From contig NQJH01000205.1 of NCBI GenBank assembly GCA_002256685.1, positions 1 to 7,067 on the forward strand: 7,067 bases of DNA. Reading direction: 5' to 3'. The notes beneath the pieces are model-generated. The model was not told where the DNA came from. It searched no databases and worked only from the letters and a program-made list of their open reading frames with translations. Origin of the DNA: Methylococcaceae bacterium NSP1-2. Lineage in GTDB: Bacteria > Pseudomonadota > Gammaproteobacteria > Methylococcales > Methylomonadaceae. Of this stretch, positions 1 to 7,067 are shown one piece after another (within the stretch, counting starts at the first letter, position 1; every line of letters begins with the position of its first letter). Position numbers and translations under genes: made by a program.

Positions 1-2092
1 GGAAGTTGAAAATAACAGGTTTATTCAAGGTAAATAAACTGTTGAAATCTCGATCCGACAAACCATGTGGATGTTCACTGCTAGGCACTAATTTGTATAA
101 ATCGACCACGTTGATAAAGCGGATTTTCAATTTTGGGAAGTTTTCGCGCAATAATACCACCGCCGCTAAGGCTTCTTTAGTTGGAATATCACCCGCACTG
201 GCGAACACTAAATCAGGCTCCGCACCATCATCGTTACTTGCCCAGTCCCAAATACCGATACCTTTAGTACAGTGCTTAATCGCCGCATCCATATCCAGAT
301 ATTGCAAATGTTTTTGTTTGTCGGACACAATGACGTTGATGTAATCGGTACTTTTCAAACAATGATCTGCCACTGACAGCAAACAATTCACATCGGGCGG
401 TAAATAAATGCGCGTCACTTCAGGGCTTTTATTGACCACTAAATCCAAAAATCCGGGGTCTTGATGGGTAAAACCGTTATGATCTTGTCGCCAAACCGTA
501 GAGGTAATCAACAAGTTTAACGAAGACACGGGCGCACGCCAAGGCACATCACTGGACATTGCCAGCCATTTCGCGTGTTGATTAAACATCGAATCAATGA
601 CATGGACAAAGGCTTCATAGGTTGAAAAGAAACCATGACGACCCGTCAATAAATAGCCTTCCAGCCAACCTTCTAAGGTATGCTCAGAGAGCATTTCCAT
701 GACACGACCATCGGGTGACAATTCACCACCATCGGCATCTTCGGGTAAATAATCCGCTAACCATGTTTTTTTGCTGACTTCGTAAATATCATCAAGTTTA
801 TTCGAGCTATTTTCATCGGGTCCAAAGACACGAAAATTAGTCATATTGTCGCGCATAATATCGCGCAAGAACTTACCCAAAGGACGGGTATTTTCGGCAC
901 TGATTTTGCCGGGTGCGGCTAATTTCAATTGGTAATCTTTAAAGTCTGGCAGTCGCAAAGCTTTACGCAACAATCCACCATTAGCATGGGGATTCGCACT
1001 CATGCGCCGTGTACCTTGTGGAGCTAAGGCTTTAAGCTCTGGTATTAGCTTGCCGTTAGCGTCAAATAATTCTTCAGCTTTATAACTGTGTAGCCACGCT
1101 TCCAAGCCTTGCAAATGTGCAGGATTGTCTTTGATATTCGCTAACGGTACTTGATGCGACCGCCAAAAACCTTCGACTTTATGACCATCCACTTCTTTAG
1201 GCCCCGTCCAACCTTTAGGGCTACGCAATACTATCATCGGCCAGCGTGGACGTGCTGGAATGCCTGTGCTTCGCGCTTCGGCTTGAATACGGCGAATTTC
1301 AACCACGCATTGTTCCAGTACCTCTGCCATTCGCGCGTGCATGGTTTCAGGATCAGTGCCTTCAACAAAATACGGCGTATAGCCATAGCCTTTAAACAGA
1401 TTTTCTAACTCTTCATGAGAAATGCGCGATAACAAGGTTGGGTTATTAATTTTATAACCATTCAAGTGCAGAATCGGCAATACCGCGCCGTCACGAATTG
1501 GATTTAAAAATTTATTAGAATGCCAAGACGTTGCTAATGGTCCGGTTTCCGATTCTCCATCACCGACCATTACGGTGACGATTAAATCGGGATTATCGTA
1601 AGCCGCACCAAACGCATGAGACACGCTATAACCTAACTCGCCGCCTTCATGAATTGACCCCGGTGTTTCAGGTGTACAGTGACTACCAATCCCACCCGGA
1701 AAAGAAAATTCTTTAAAAAAGTGTAACAAGCCTTCTTCGTCTTCGCCTTTATTCGGATAAATTTCTGAATAAGTGCTTTCTAAGTACACAGGCGCGAGTA
1801 CACCCGGTGCGCCATGCCCAGGTCCTGCCATAAAAATGGCATTCAGATCATATTTTTTAATTAAACGATTAATATGAATATACGCAAAGCTCAAACCGGG
1901 GCTAGAACCCCAATGCCCCAACAAGCGATTTTTAATATGTTCGGGTTTCAGCGGTTCTTTCAGCAATGGATTGTCGCGTAAATAAATCATCCCAGCGGCT
2001 AAGTAATTACAGGCTCGCCAATAGGCATTAATTTTTTGTAACTCATCTGCACTCAGTGGCGTGGTTACCGGTATTAATTGTTTAATTGTCAT
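1..2092 (-). CDS. xfp: Phosphoketolase (Xfp type), 3' end cut by left window edge
   Basis: A ThDP-dependent cytoplasmic enzyme that cleaves xylulose 5-phosphate and/or fructose 6-phosphate with phosphate, giving acetyl phosphate plus glyceraldehyde 3-phosphate or erythrose 4-phosphate. Reading from the ATG at 2092, the frame stays open for 697 codons to the edge. The family is usually about 790-800 residues, so roughly the last 100 are outside the window. Visible motifs are GHWG (His60), GPGHG (His93), SHCTPETPGS (His138), the phosphoketolase signature EGGELGY (149-155), the ThDP/Mg motif GDGE (177-180) with Asn211 downstream, and LEGYLLTGRHGFFSTYEAF (477-495). The expected catalytic glutamate lies in or just before that last block. 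The N-terminal ThDP half, middle domain and start of the C-terminal domain are all present, and every motif is intact. Which sugar phosphate is preferred cannot be read from the sequence. An acetate kinase gene, a common partner, is not seen. Family identity is certain; the symbol is the generic one. Confidence 0.96.
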   Translation of the reverse strand, partial: MTIKQLIPVTTPLSADELQKINAYWRACNYLAAGMIYLRDNPLLKEPLKPEHIKNRLLGHWGSSPGLSFAYIHINRLIKKYDLNAIFMAGPGHGAPGVLAPVYLESTYSEIYPNKGEDEEGLLHFFKEFSFPGGIGSHCTPETPGSIHEGGELGYSVSHAFGAAYDNPDLIVTVMVGDGESETGPLATSWHSNKFLNPIRDGAVLPILHLNGYKINNPTLLSRISHEELENLFKGYGYTPYFVEGTDPETMHARMAEVLEQCVVEIRRIQAEARSTGIPARPRWPMIVLRSPKGWTGPKEVDGHKVEGFWRSHQVPLANIKDNPAHLQGLEAWLHSYKAEELFDANGKLIPELKALAPQGTRRMSANPHANGGLLRKALRLPDFKDYQLKLAAPGKISAENTRPLGKFLRDIMRDNMTNFRVFGPDENSSNKLDDIYEVSKKTWLADYLPEDADGGELSPDGRVMEMLSEHTLEGWLEGYLLTGRHGFFSTYEAFVHVIDSMFNQHAKWLAMSSDVPWRAPVSSLNLLITSTVWRQDHNGFTHQDPGFLDLVVNKSPEVTRIYLPPDVNCLLSVADHCLKSTDYINVIVSDKQKHLQYLDMDAAIKHCTKGIGIWDWASNDDGAEPDLVFASAGDIPTKEALAAVVLLRENFPKLKIRFINVVDLYKLVPSSEHPHGLSDRDFNSLFTLNKPVIFNF

Positions 2093-2244
2093 AAGTCTCT
2101 CTTACAAATAAAGAAGTGAGTGAAATTCAAAAAATAGTCTAACCCACTATATTACAATTATTATTACAAAGGTATTAAATTAACCTGAATTAGTTTTTCA
2201 GCTTGAACTTAATCGCTAATTTATCACTCGCCTTTTGAAACACG
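2093..2244 (-). other. Spacer between kup and the phosphoketolase gene
   Basis: This 152-base AT-rich spacer has no open frame worth calling. It must hold the phosphoketolase leader and, if that gene is transcribed separately, its promoter. AT-rich hexamers such as TTGTAA and TATAGT occur on the minus strand, but not at a convincing -35/-10 spacing, so no promoter is called. A six-base inverted repeat (AATTAG/CTAATT, loop about 22) lies just after the restored kup stop; it is too weak and lacks a T-run to call as a terminator. Confidence 0.45.
2096..2103 (-). promoter_or_regulatory. Probable ribosome binding site of the phosphoketolase gene
   Basis: On the minus strand the purine run AAGAGAGA ends three bases before the ATG at 2092. 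It is a modest Shine-Dalgarno match, slightly close to the start. The only other in-frame start nearby (Met35) would remove part of the conserved N terminus, so the ATG at 2092 is preferred. Confidence 0.4.
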
Positions 2245-4127
2245 TTAAAGATTAATACGAATCCCCAATTCAATCACACGCTCAACAGGAATTTTGAAAA
2301 AATCTATCGCACTCGCCGCATTGTGGAATAAAAACAGGAATAATGCTTTACGCCATCGAGGTAACGGATTTTTTTCTTTAAACGTAATTTGTTCACTGCC
2401 AATAAAAAATGAGGTGTCTTTAAAATCAATATGACGCCTTGAGCGCACAGTGCTAAATCTTGTCTTACATCTGGACTTTGTTGAAAACCATAATAAAATT
2501 TTACACGGTAAAAATTATGGTTAGCACCGAAACGACGAATTTTAACGCGGTGTTCATAATCAATGTAAGGCTCATCTTTGGTGACTACCGTTAACACAAT
2601 AATTTGTTCATGCAGAACATGATTATGCTCAAAATTGTGTAAAAACACTTGCGGTACACCGTGTACGGTTTTCGCTAAATAAATCGCTGTGCCTTTAGTA
2701 AAAACGGCTGGATGATGGGCTATTTTTTCTTCTAAATCTTCAAATAGTACGCGATTTTCATCCGCATAATTTGTTAATAAAGCCCGACCCTGAATCCATG
2801 TGGTTATGATTAAAAACAGCACGGTGCCTATTAACAAAGGCAACCAACCACCTGTTGGAATTTTTAAACTGTTGGCAAACAGAAATAAGAAATCAACAAT
2901 TAAAAACGTGGATAAAAAAAGAAAGCTGGTGGATTTTTTCCATTGCCATAGTCCTTGAATAACAATAAAGGCTAATACCGTATCAATAATCATCGTGCCT
3001 GTTACTGCAATGCCGTAAGCAGAAGCCAATGCGGATGATGATTTAAAACTCAATACCACCACAAAGACGCACACCATTAACAACCAATTAACCGTAGGCA
3101 GATAAACCTGCCCGATTTCTTGACCTGAAGTGTGTGAAATTTTCATACGCGGACAATAGCCCAGTTGTATGGCTTGTCTAGTGACGGAAAATGCGCCTGA
3201 AATAACTGCTTGCGAAGCAATCACTGAAGCAAGTGTTGCCAAAATTAATAGGGGATACATTGCCCATGTTGGTGCGAGTAAATAAAACGGATTTTTCACC
3301 GCTTCAGGATGTTCTAGCAGTAACGCACCTTGTCCAAAATAATTGAGTAACAGCATCGGAAAAACAAATCCGAACCACGCATATCGAATCGGTTTCAAGC
3401 CAAAATGCCCCATATCGGCATATAAGGCTTCCGCGCCTGTTATTGCTAACACCACTGACCCCATAATTAACAGCCCTGTCCAACCTAATTCAGTTAATAG
3501 GTGTACTGCGTAATAGGGATTAATTGCTAGCAATACGTCAGGGTTTTTAATAATATTGACGATACCCAAACCGCCCAAAATAATGAACCAAAGACACATA
3601 ATCGGGGAAAATAATGTGCCGACTTTGCCAGTACCGCGAGCTTGTAAAATAAACAAACCACTCAGAACAATAATGGTAATCAGTAAAATATAATGATCCA
3701 AGCGAGGGGCAATAATGTGCAACCCTTCAACCGCACTTAATACCGAAATAGCGGGGGTAATAATGCCATCGCCATAAAATAACGCCGCACCGAATAAGCC
3801 GATAGTAATGATGAAATTTCTACGTTTTGGATAATCTTTAGAGCCTTGTAAAGCCAACGCCATCAATGCCATGATACCGCCCTCACCTTTATTATTAGCT
3901 CGCATAATAAAAGTAGCGTATTTAATGGCAACTACTAAGGTCAATGACCAAAATATCAGCGATAACACCCCCAATACATGGAGCTCATCGATGGGTAAAT
4001 GATTGCCGAAAATTTCTTTAACCGCATATAGCGGACTTGTACCAATATCGCCAAACACCACACCAATGGCACTGAGTGATAAAGCCGCTAACTGTTTCTT
4101 AGAATAGTTGTTTGAGTTTGTGGACAT
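2245..4127 (-). CDS. kup: Kup-family low-affinity K+ transporter, frameshifted near the 3' end
   Basis: An inner-membrane K+ uptake protein (KUP/HAK/KT family, K+/H+ symport) with about 12 membrane segments and a cytoplasmic C-terminal domain. The ATG-initiated frame resembles E. coli Kup throughout: GDIGTSPLYA (26-35, Asp27), YGDGIITPAIS (Asp120, where E. coli has Glu116), ITGAEALYADMGHFG (Glu233, matching E. coli Glu229), NYFGQGALLL, and VIASQAVISGAFSVTRQA. As sequenced, this frame stops at 2304 after 607 residues, and the last ~43 residues are unlike Kup. The true Kup C terminus (DTSFFIGSEQITF to FFKIPVERVIELGIRINL) continues in another frame down to the TAA at 2245-2247. Joining the frames after Gly564 (codon 2438-2436) requires one extra base and gives about 627 residues, against 622 for E. 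coli Kup. The change is a net loss of one base (or an equivalent +2 or -4). It is either a real mutation or a sequence error. No strong Shine-Dalgarno precedes the ATG. Confidence 0.95.
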
Positions 4128-4157
4128 GGTATCTATTAAATAAGCGAGGGGATTGTT

Positions 4158-4194
4158 GCAAGTGTTCCTTTATTTTAAACAAAGAAACACTTGC
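4158..4194 (-). terminator. Hairpin between the divergent nhaD gene and kup; possible terminator
   Basis: A near-perfect inverted repeat: gcaagtgtt pairs with aacacttgc (9 bp), followed by one mismatch and a further cttt/aaag pairing, around a loop of about 10 bases. It sits just downstream of the antiporter stop at 4219 and about 30 bases upstream of the kup ATG. No T-run follows on either strand, so it is not a classical intrinsic terminator. It could act as a transcript-end stabiliser, a weak or factor-assisted terminator, or a structure in the kup leader. Confidence 0.4.
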
Positions 4195-4218
4195 GTCATT
4201 AGCAAGGCATAATAAGTA

Positions 4219-5520
4219 TTATACCCAGTGTAGTATTTCAAATTGTAAATACCACAAGCCAAAAGAGCCGAGAAAATTAGCCAATACCGCTGGTAAAAAA
4301 CGTAAATGGGTCGCAAAGGTGTAGCTTTTATCAATCGACATTGCCATCACACCCGCTGACGAACCGACCACGGTCAAACTACCACCGATACCGACCATTA
4401 ACGCATTCAGCATCCATTGGTTAATATCCAACGGGGGATTCGCCATAATTGCGGCTGCTTCCAATAAGTTGTTGTCGATACAGCTAGACACCATACCTAA
4501 AATAAAATTGACCCACGTTGGTTCTAATACGCCATATAACTCACGCACATAAGATAACCAGCCGACATGATTCAAGGCTGCCATGCCTGTAATAATGCCG
4601 ATGTAATACATTAAGGTTGACCATTCCCCCTTTTGCAGTTGCACATCGAGATCAATGTCAATATTGCACCATTTGGTTTTTAAAAACCAAATATACATCA
4701 CGACTAATCCTAAGCCGCTACCTAGTGCGAACTCAATATCAACATGCAATCCCATGTTCAATATCACCGCACCGATAATGGCAAATGCACAAACTAAAGT
4801 TAGACCTAATCCGCCTGCCTTTAGAGTCTCTTGTGCGGTATTGGCTTTAAGTACGGTATTAAGGTCGAGTTTTTTCAAATAAAACTGATCCAACACTAAG
4901 GCACTGAGTAGCCAACCAAAAATAGCCGCAGGAAATAACATCAATAAATCTGTCATCGTGACTTTATGCGCCAGTATCACCATTAAACTGGTTGAAGTAC
5001 CAATAAACCAAACGCCACTATTTGATGAAATGATGGTATTGCACAATACTAAATGGGTATAACGTGGATTCGCAGACACATTGCTAATCGCTTTACCAAA
5101 TATCATGGTGGTGGTTAAACTACTGATAAAAGGGCTGAGCATCGCACTCAATAAGCCCATCACCCAGAACAACCCTCTGCCACCTAAGCCTCTATTTATC
5201 AGAGCTTGGTTCATGGCATTAAACACATTGCGTTCATTGAGAATTTCAACAATCATCCACATGAATGCCATAAATGCGATTAAGCCGAACAATGATTCTT
5301 TGGTCGCGGCTTGCATAGCAATCAGCGGCTTAAAGCGTTCGGGGTCATCACCGCTGAACCAATAATAAATGCCAATAATTGCCACCGATGACATCATCAT
5401 TAAAGCAGGTTTGAATTTGTCCATTGCCAACTGGACTTCAAAAATAATCATCAGCAAACCGATAACAAACACGCTTAAGACGATGATGCCAATAGGTGAA
5501 AAAGGTATGATAGCCGTCAT
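4219..5520 (-). CDS. nhaD: Divergent NhaD-family (ArsB/NhaD superfamily) cation/proton antiporter
   Basis: An intact 433-residue polytopic inner-membrane protein of the NhaD type. The ATG at 5520 has a strong ribosome binding site. Family landmarks in order are FEVQLAMDKFKP near 27-38 (family form close to EEQLHLRKSKP), LSPFISSLTTTMIFG (128-142), WFIGTSTSLMV (171-181), GEWSTLMYYIGIITGMAAL (298-316), SSCIDNNLLEAAAIM (345-359) and GIGGSLTVVGSSAGVMAM (377-394). The fold is shared with the neighbouring nhaD, but the core is altered. The Asp-Asn before LTT is Ser133-Ser134, and the Asp of the family FGDITT motif is Thr175. Asp349-Asn350 in the later helix is kept. There is no cleavable signal peptide; the N terminus is itself a membrane segment. 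Na+/H+ exchange is the family default, but the changed residues leave ion specificity, and even antiport, uncertain. Family assignment is strong; substrate is not. Confidence 0.87.
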   Translation of the reverse strand: MTAIIPFSPIGIIVLSVFVIGLLMIIFEVQLAMDKFKPALMMMSSVAIIGIYYWFSGDDPERFKPLIAMQAATKESLFGLIAFMAFMWMIVEILNERNVFNAMNQALINRGLGGRGLFWVMGLLSAMLSPFISSLTTTMIFGKAISNVSANPRYTHLVLCNTIISSNSGVWFIGTSTSLMVILAHKVTMTDLLMLFPAAIFGWLLSALVLDQFYLKKLDLNTVLKANTAQETLKAGGLGLTLVCAFAIIGAVILNMGLHVDIEFALGSGLGLVVMYIWFLKTKWCNIDIDLDVQLQKGEWSTLMYYIGIITGMAALNHVGWLSYVRELYGVLEPTWVNFILGMVSSCIDNNLLEAAAIMANPPLDINQWMLNALMVGIGGSLTVVGSSAGVMAMSIDKSYTFATHLRFLPAVLANFLGSFGLWYLQFEILHWV

Positions 5521-5648
5521 TAGAATCTCCCTAAGAAAAGTTAAAAAATCAAAAACGGCTGGTTTTTTTTATTAACCGATTGTTAAGATACCGTTAAATG
5601 AGTAGATATTACTGTTCTAGTGTCATAAATGCTAATTTTGAACAGGTT
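5521..5648 (-). other. Spacer between the two nhaD-family genes
   Basis: A 128-base AT-rich spacer. On the minus strand it contains a short weak hairpin (AAAAAC, 5-base loop, GTTTTT) followed by GATTTTTT at about 5544-5566. This could be a poor intrinsic terminator for the upstream gene or part of the downstream leader. A six-base inverted repeat (CTGTTC/GAACAG) lies at 5612-5617 and 5640-5645, right after the upstream stop. No promoter could be called with confidence. Confidence 0.35.
5526..5532 (-). promoter_or_regulatory. Ribosome binding site of the divergent nhaD gene
   Basis: AGGGAGA on the minus strand, five bases before the ATG at 5520, is a good Shine-Dalgarno match and the clearest in the window. 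It fixes the start of the 433-residue protein. Confidence 0.75.
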
Positions 5649-7067
5649 CTAAAAAAAACGATCATTGATAAAAAAGTGAGCAGCGATACTGCCGAAATAA
5701 CCGAGGGCAATCACAGGAGTCCATTTTAAATGACTGGTAAAGGTATAAACGCCTTTTGCTTGTCCCATCAAACCGACACCTGCTGCTGAACCGACGGCTA
5801 ATAAGCTACCACCTACCCCTGCGGTTAAGGTCACTAATAGCCATTGACCTTGGGAAATATCAGGCTGCATGGTTAATACTGCTAACATGATAGTGCCGTT
5901 ATCAACAAAGGCTGAGGCAATACCGACGGCAATATTGGCAATGGTTGGATCAACATCTGCGCCATACAAATAGTTAGAGGTAAGTTCTAAATAGCCGATA
6001 AAACTCAAGCCACCTACACAGACCATGACACCGTAAAAAAACAGTAAGGTATCCCATTCTAAATTGGCTACTTTGTGAAACACATCAAATGATTGGTCTA
6101 TTTCTTCATCCTGTTGTATCGCTGCCTTTGGATTGCCCATGTATTTCATCGGCGCAAAGTAGTCAACTTTCACGGGTGCGAAAAGGTGTGTTGATGAGGT
6201 GGTCTTTTGTAGATAATAACTAAAAAATGATAGGTAGGTTAAACCGAGCATCATGCCTGCTGCGGGGGGTAAATGTAGGAAGTTTTCAAAACAAGCGGAA
6301 GTAATAATGGTGAGTGCAAACAGACCAATAATAACCCAGCCGCCGCGTTTCATTTCTTGTGCTTCCGTCACTGCCTCTGGGCTTTCCTTGGGAATAAACA
6401 GGGTCATGATAGCCGCAGGTAATACAAAATTAACGACAGCCGGCAGTAACAATGAAAAGAAATCACCAAATGGGACAACCCCTTTGCAACCACCACGTTA
6501 ATGCAGGACAGCGTTACAAATTGACGATTATTTTTACCCATTGCAATAATCACTGAACCCATTAACAAAGCAGTGGTTAAGTTATTACACGCAGAGGAGA
6601 TAAAAAATGCTTGAAAGCCTGTAATCCAAAACAATTTACGATAGCTAAAGTTCTTACTGAGCAACCAGACACGCAAATTTTCAAATACGCCTCTGTCTTC
6701 CATTGCGTTTAAATAGGTCATTGATACCATGATGAATAAAAACAGCTCAGCATAGGCTTCCAATGAGGAACGAAAAACCAAGCCTGCTTGCTCACTCATG
6801 CCATTACTGACATAAACTGCGGCGATCAATATCCAAATAACGCTAGCGGCAAACACCATCGGCTTGGATTTTTTTAACTCAGTCACTTCTTCAATCATTG
6901 CCAGTAGATAAGCAACAGAAAAAATAACTAACGCAGTATAACCCACCCAATGCTGAGTTAAATTTAATGCTTTTGCTGGCTCTTCTGCGGCTAACGTTAC
7001 TGATGGCAAACAGAAAATCAGTAAAATACTCAAGTATTTAGTACAAGGCGATTTTTTCAATAATGCG
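5649..7067 (-). pseudogene. nhaD: NhaD-type Na+/H+ antiporter, disrupted by an internal deletion/frameshift
   Basis: Encodes an inner-membrane Na+(Li+)/H+ antiporter of the NhaD family, split over two frames. The 5' part (from a TTG at 7060, frame open to the right edge, so the true start may lie outside) has a signal-peptide-like N terminus (KK, a hydrophobic stretch, then TLA-AEE), AMIEEVTELKKSKP, a helix ending MTYLNAMEDRGVFENLR, LFWITGFQAFFISSACNNLTTALLM and LSCINVVVA (Ala192). That frame then runs into unrelated residues and stops near 6404. The 3' part, from AAA at 6485 to the TAG at 5649-5651, reads KGVVPFGDFFSLLLPAVVNF, then EWDTLLFFYGVMVCVGGL, SAFVDNGTIMLAVLTM and GVGGSLLAVGSAAGVGLMGQ, ending INDRFF. 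Between the halves about 19-20 family residues are missing, including the FGDITTLMVW-type core motif; together with the frame change this means about 58-61 bases lost. Restored length would be about 490 residues. No functional full-length product is expected from this sequence. Confidence 0.87.

Noticed and set aside
6..344. Plus-strand open frame of 112 codons
   Set aside because: It lies wholly within the phosphoketolase gene on the other strand, whose conserved translation explains this region; the plus-strand product looks like nothing known.
1151..1408. Plus-strand open frame of 85 codons
   Set aside because: Antisense shadow of the phosphoketolase middle region, with a low-complexity, histidine/arginine-rich unconvincing product.
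2093..2244. Sigma70-like promoter for the phosphoketolase gene
   Set aside because: TTGTAA and TATAGT elements exist, but their spacing (about 12 bases) is too short for a normal promoter, so no call was made.
2245..2448. Separate 67-codon gene after kup
   Set aside because: Its residues match the Kup C terminus and its apparent GTG start is internal; it is the shifted tail of kup, not a gene.
4655..5575. Plus-strand open frames at 4655-4882, 5081-5365 and 5369-5575
   Set aside because: All are antisense to the intact divergent NhaD gene, lack ribosome binding sites and have no recognisable features.
5612..5645. Inverted repeat CTGTTC/GAACAG after the broken nhaD, considered as a terminator or operator
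   Set aside because: Only six pairs with a 22-base loop and no T-run; expected by chance in AT-rich spacer.
5649..6452. Separate 267-codon transporter gene starting at TTG 6452
   Set aside because: The frame extends in homology upstream of that TTG (KGVVPFGDFFS) and it lacks the first half of NhaD; it is the 3' half of the broken nhaD.
6480..6496. Programmed ribosomal frameshift in nhaD
   Set aside because: Conserved family residues are missing at the junction, not merely out of frame, which points to a deletion rather than recoding.

Overview
All four genes in this window lie on the minus strand, so transcription runs from the right edge to the left. The order of transcription is an nhaD-type Na+/H+ antiporter gene (broken; 5' end at or beyond the right edge), a second and divergent NhaD-family transporter, the potassium transporter gene kup (frameshifted near its 3' end), and a phosphoketolase gene that runs off the left edge. 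The spacers are 128, 91 and 152 bases. The strand is uniform, but gaps of this size, and a hairpin between the second NhaD gene and kup, do not establish a single operon. I see no tRNA, rRNA, CRISPR array, insertion sequence or riboswitch.

The organism looks like a gammaproteobacterium. The Kup protein resembles E. coli Kup along its whole length, and the first NhaD protein carries sequence blocks I recall from gammaproteobacterial (Vibrio-type) NhaD. Base composition is AT-leaning, and AT-rich codons are common. A sulfur-oxidising or methylotrophic lineage (Beggiatoa/Thiothrix-like or Methylococcales-like) would fit phosphoketolase together with NhaD and Kup. That placement is inference only.

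Region by region: 1-2092 encodes the first 697 residues of a Xfp-type phosphoketolase with its ThDP-binding motifs intact. 2245-4127 is kup; a net one-base loss near 2433-2436 moves the last ~62 codons into another frame, and restoring it gives a normal ~627-residue protein. 4219-5520 is an intact 433-residue NhaD-family protein that lacks two acidic residues normally found in the family's membrane core. 5649-7067 is a more canonical NhaD with a signal-peptide-like N terminus, broken by loss of about 58-61 bases around 6486. The lost piece encodes a core membrane motif.

Functionally, three of the four genes concern monovalent cation balance (Na+/H+ exchange and K+ uptake), as expected for a cell coping with salt or alkaline pH. 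The fourth is a central-carbon enzyme making acetyl phosphate from sugar phosphates, with no obvious mechanistic link. I found no convincing novel multi-gene system. The points most worth checking are the two gene lesions and the divergent NhaD paralogue beside the broken canonical one.
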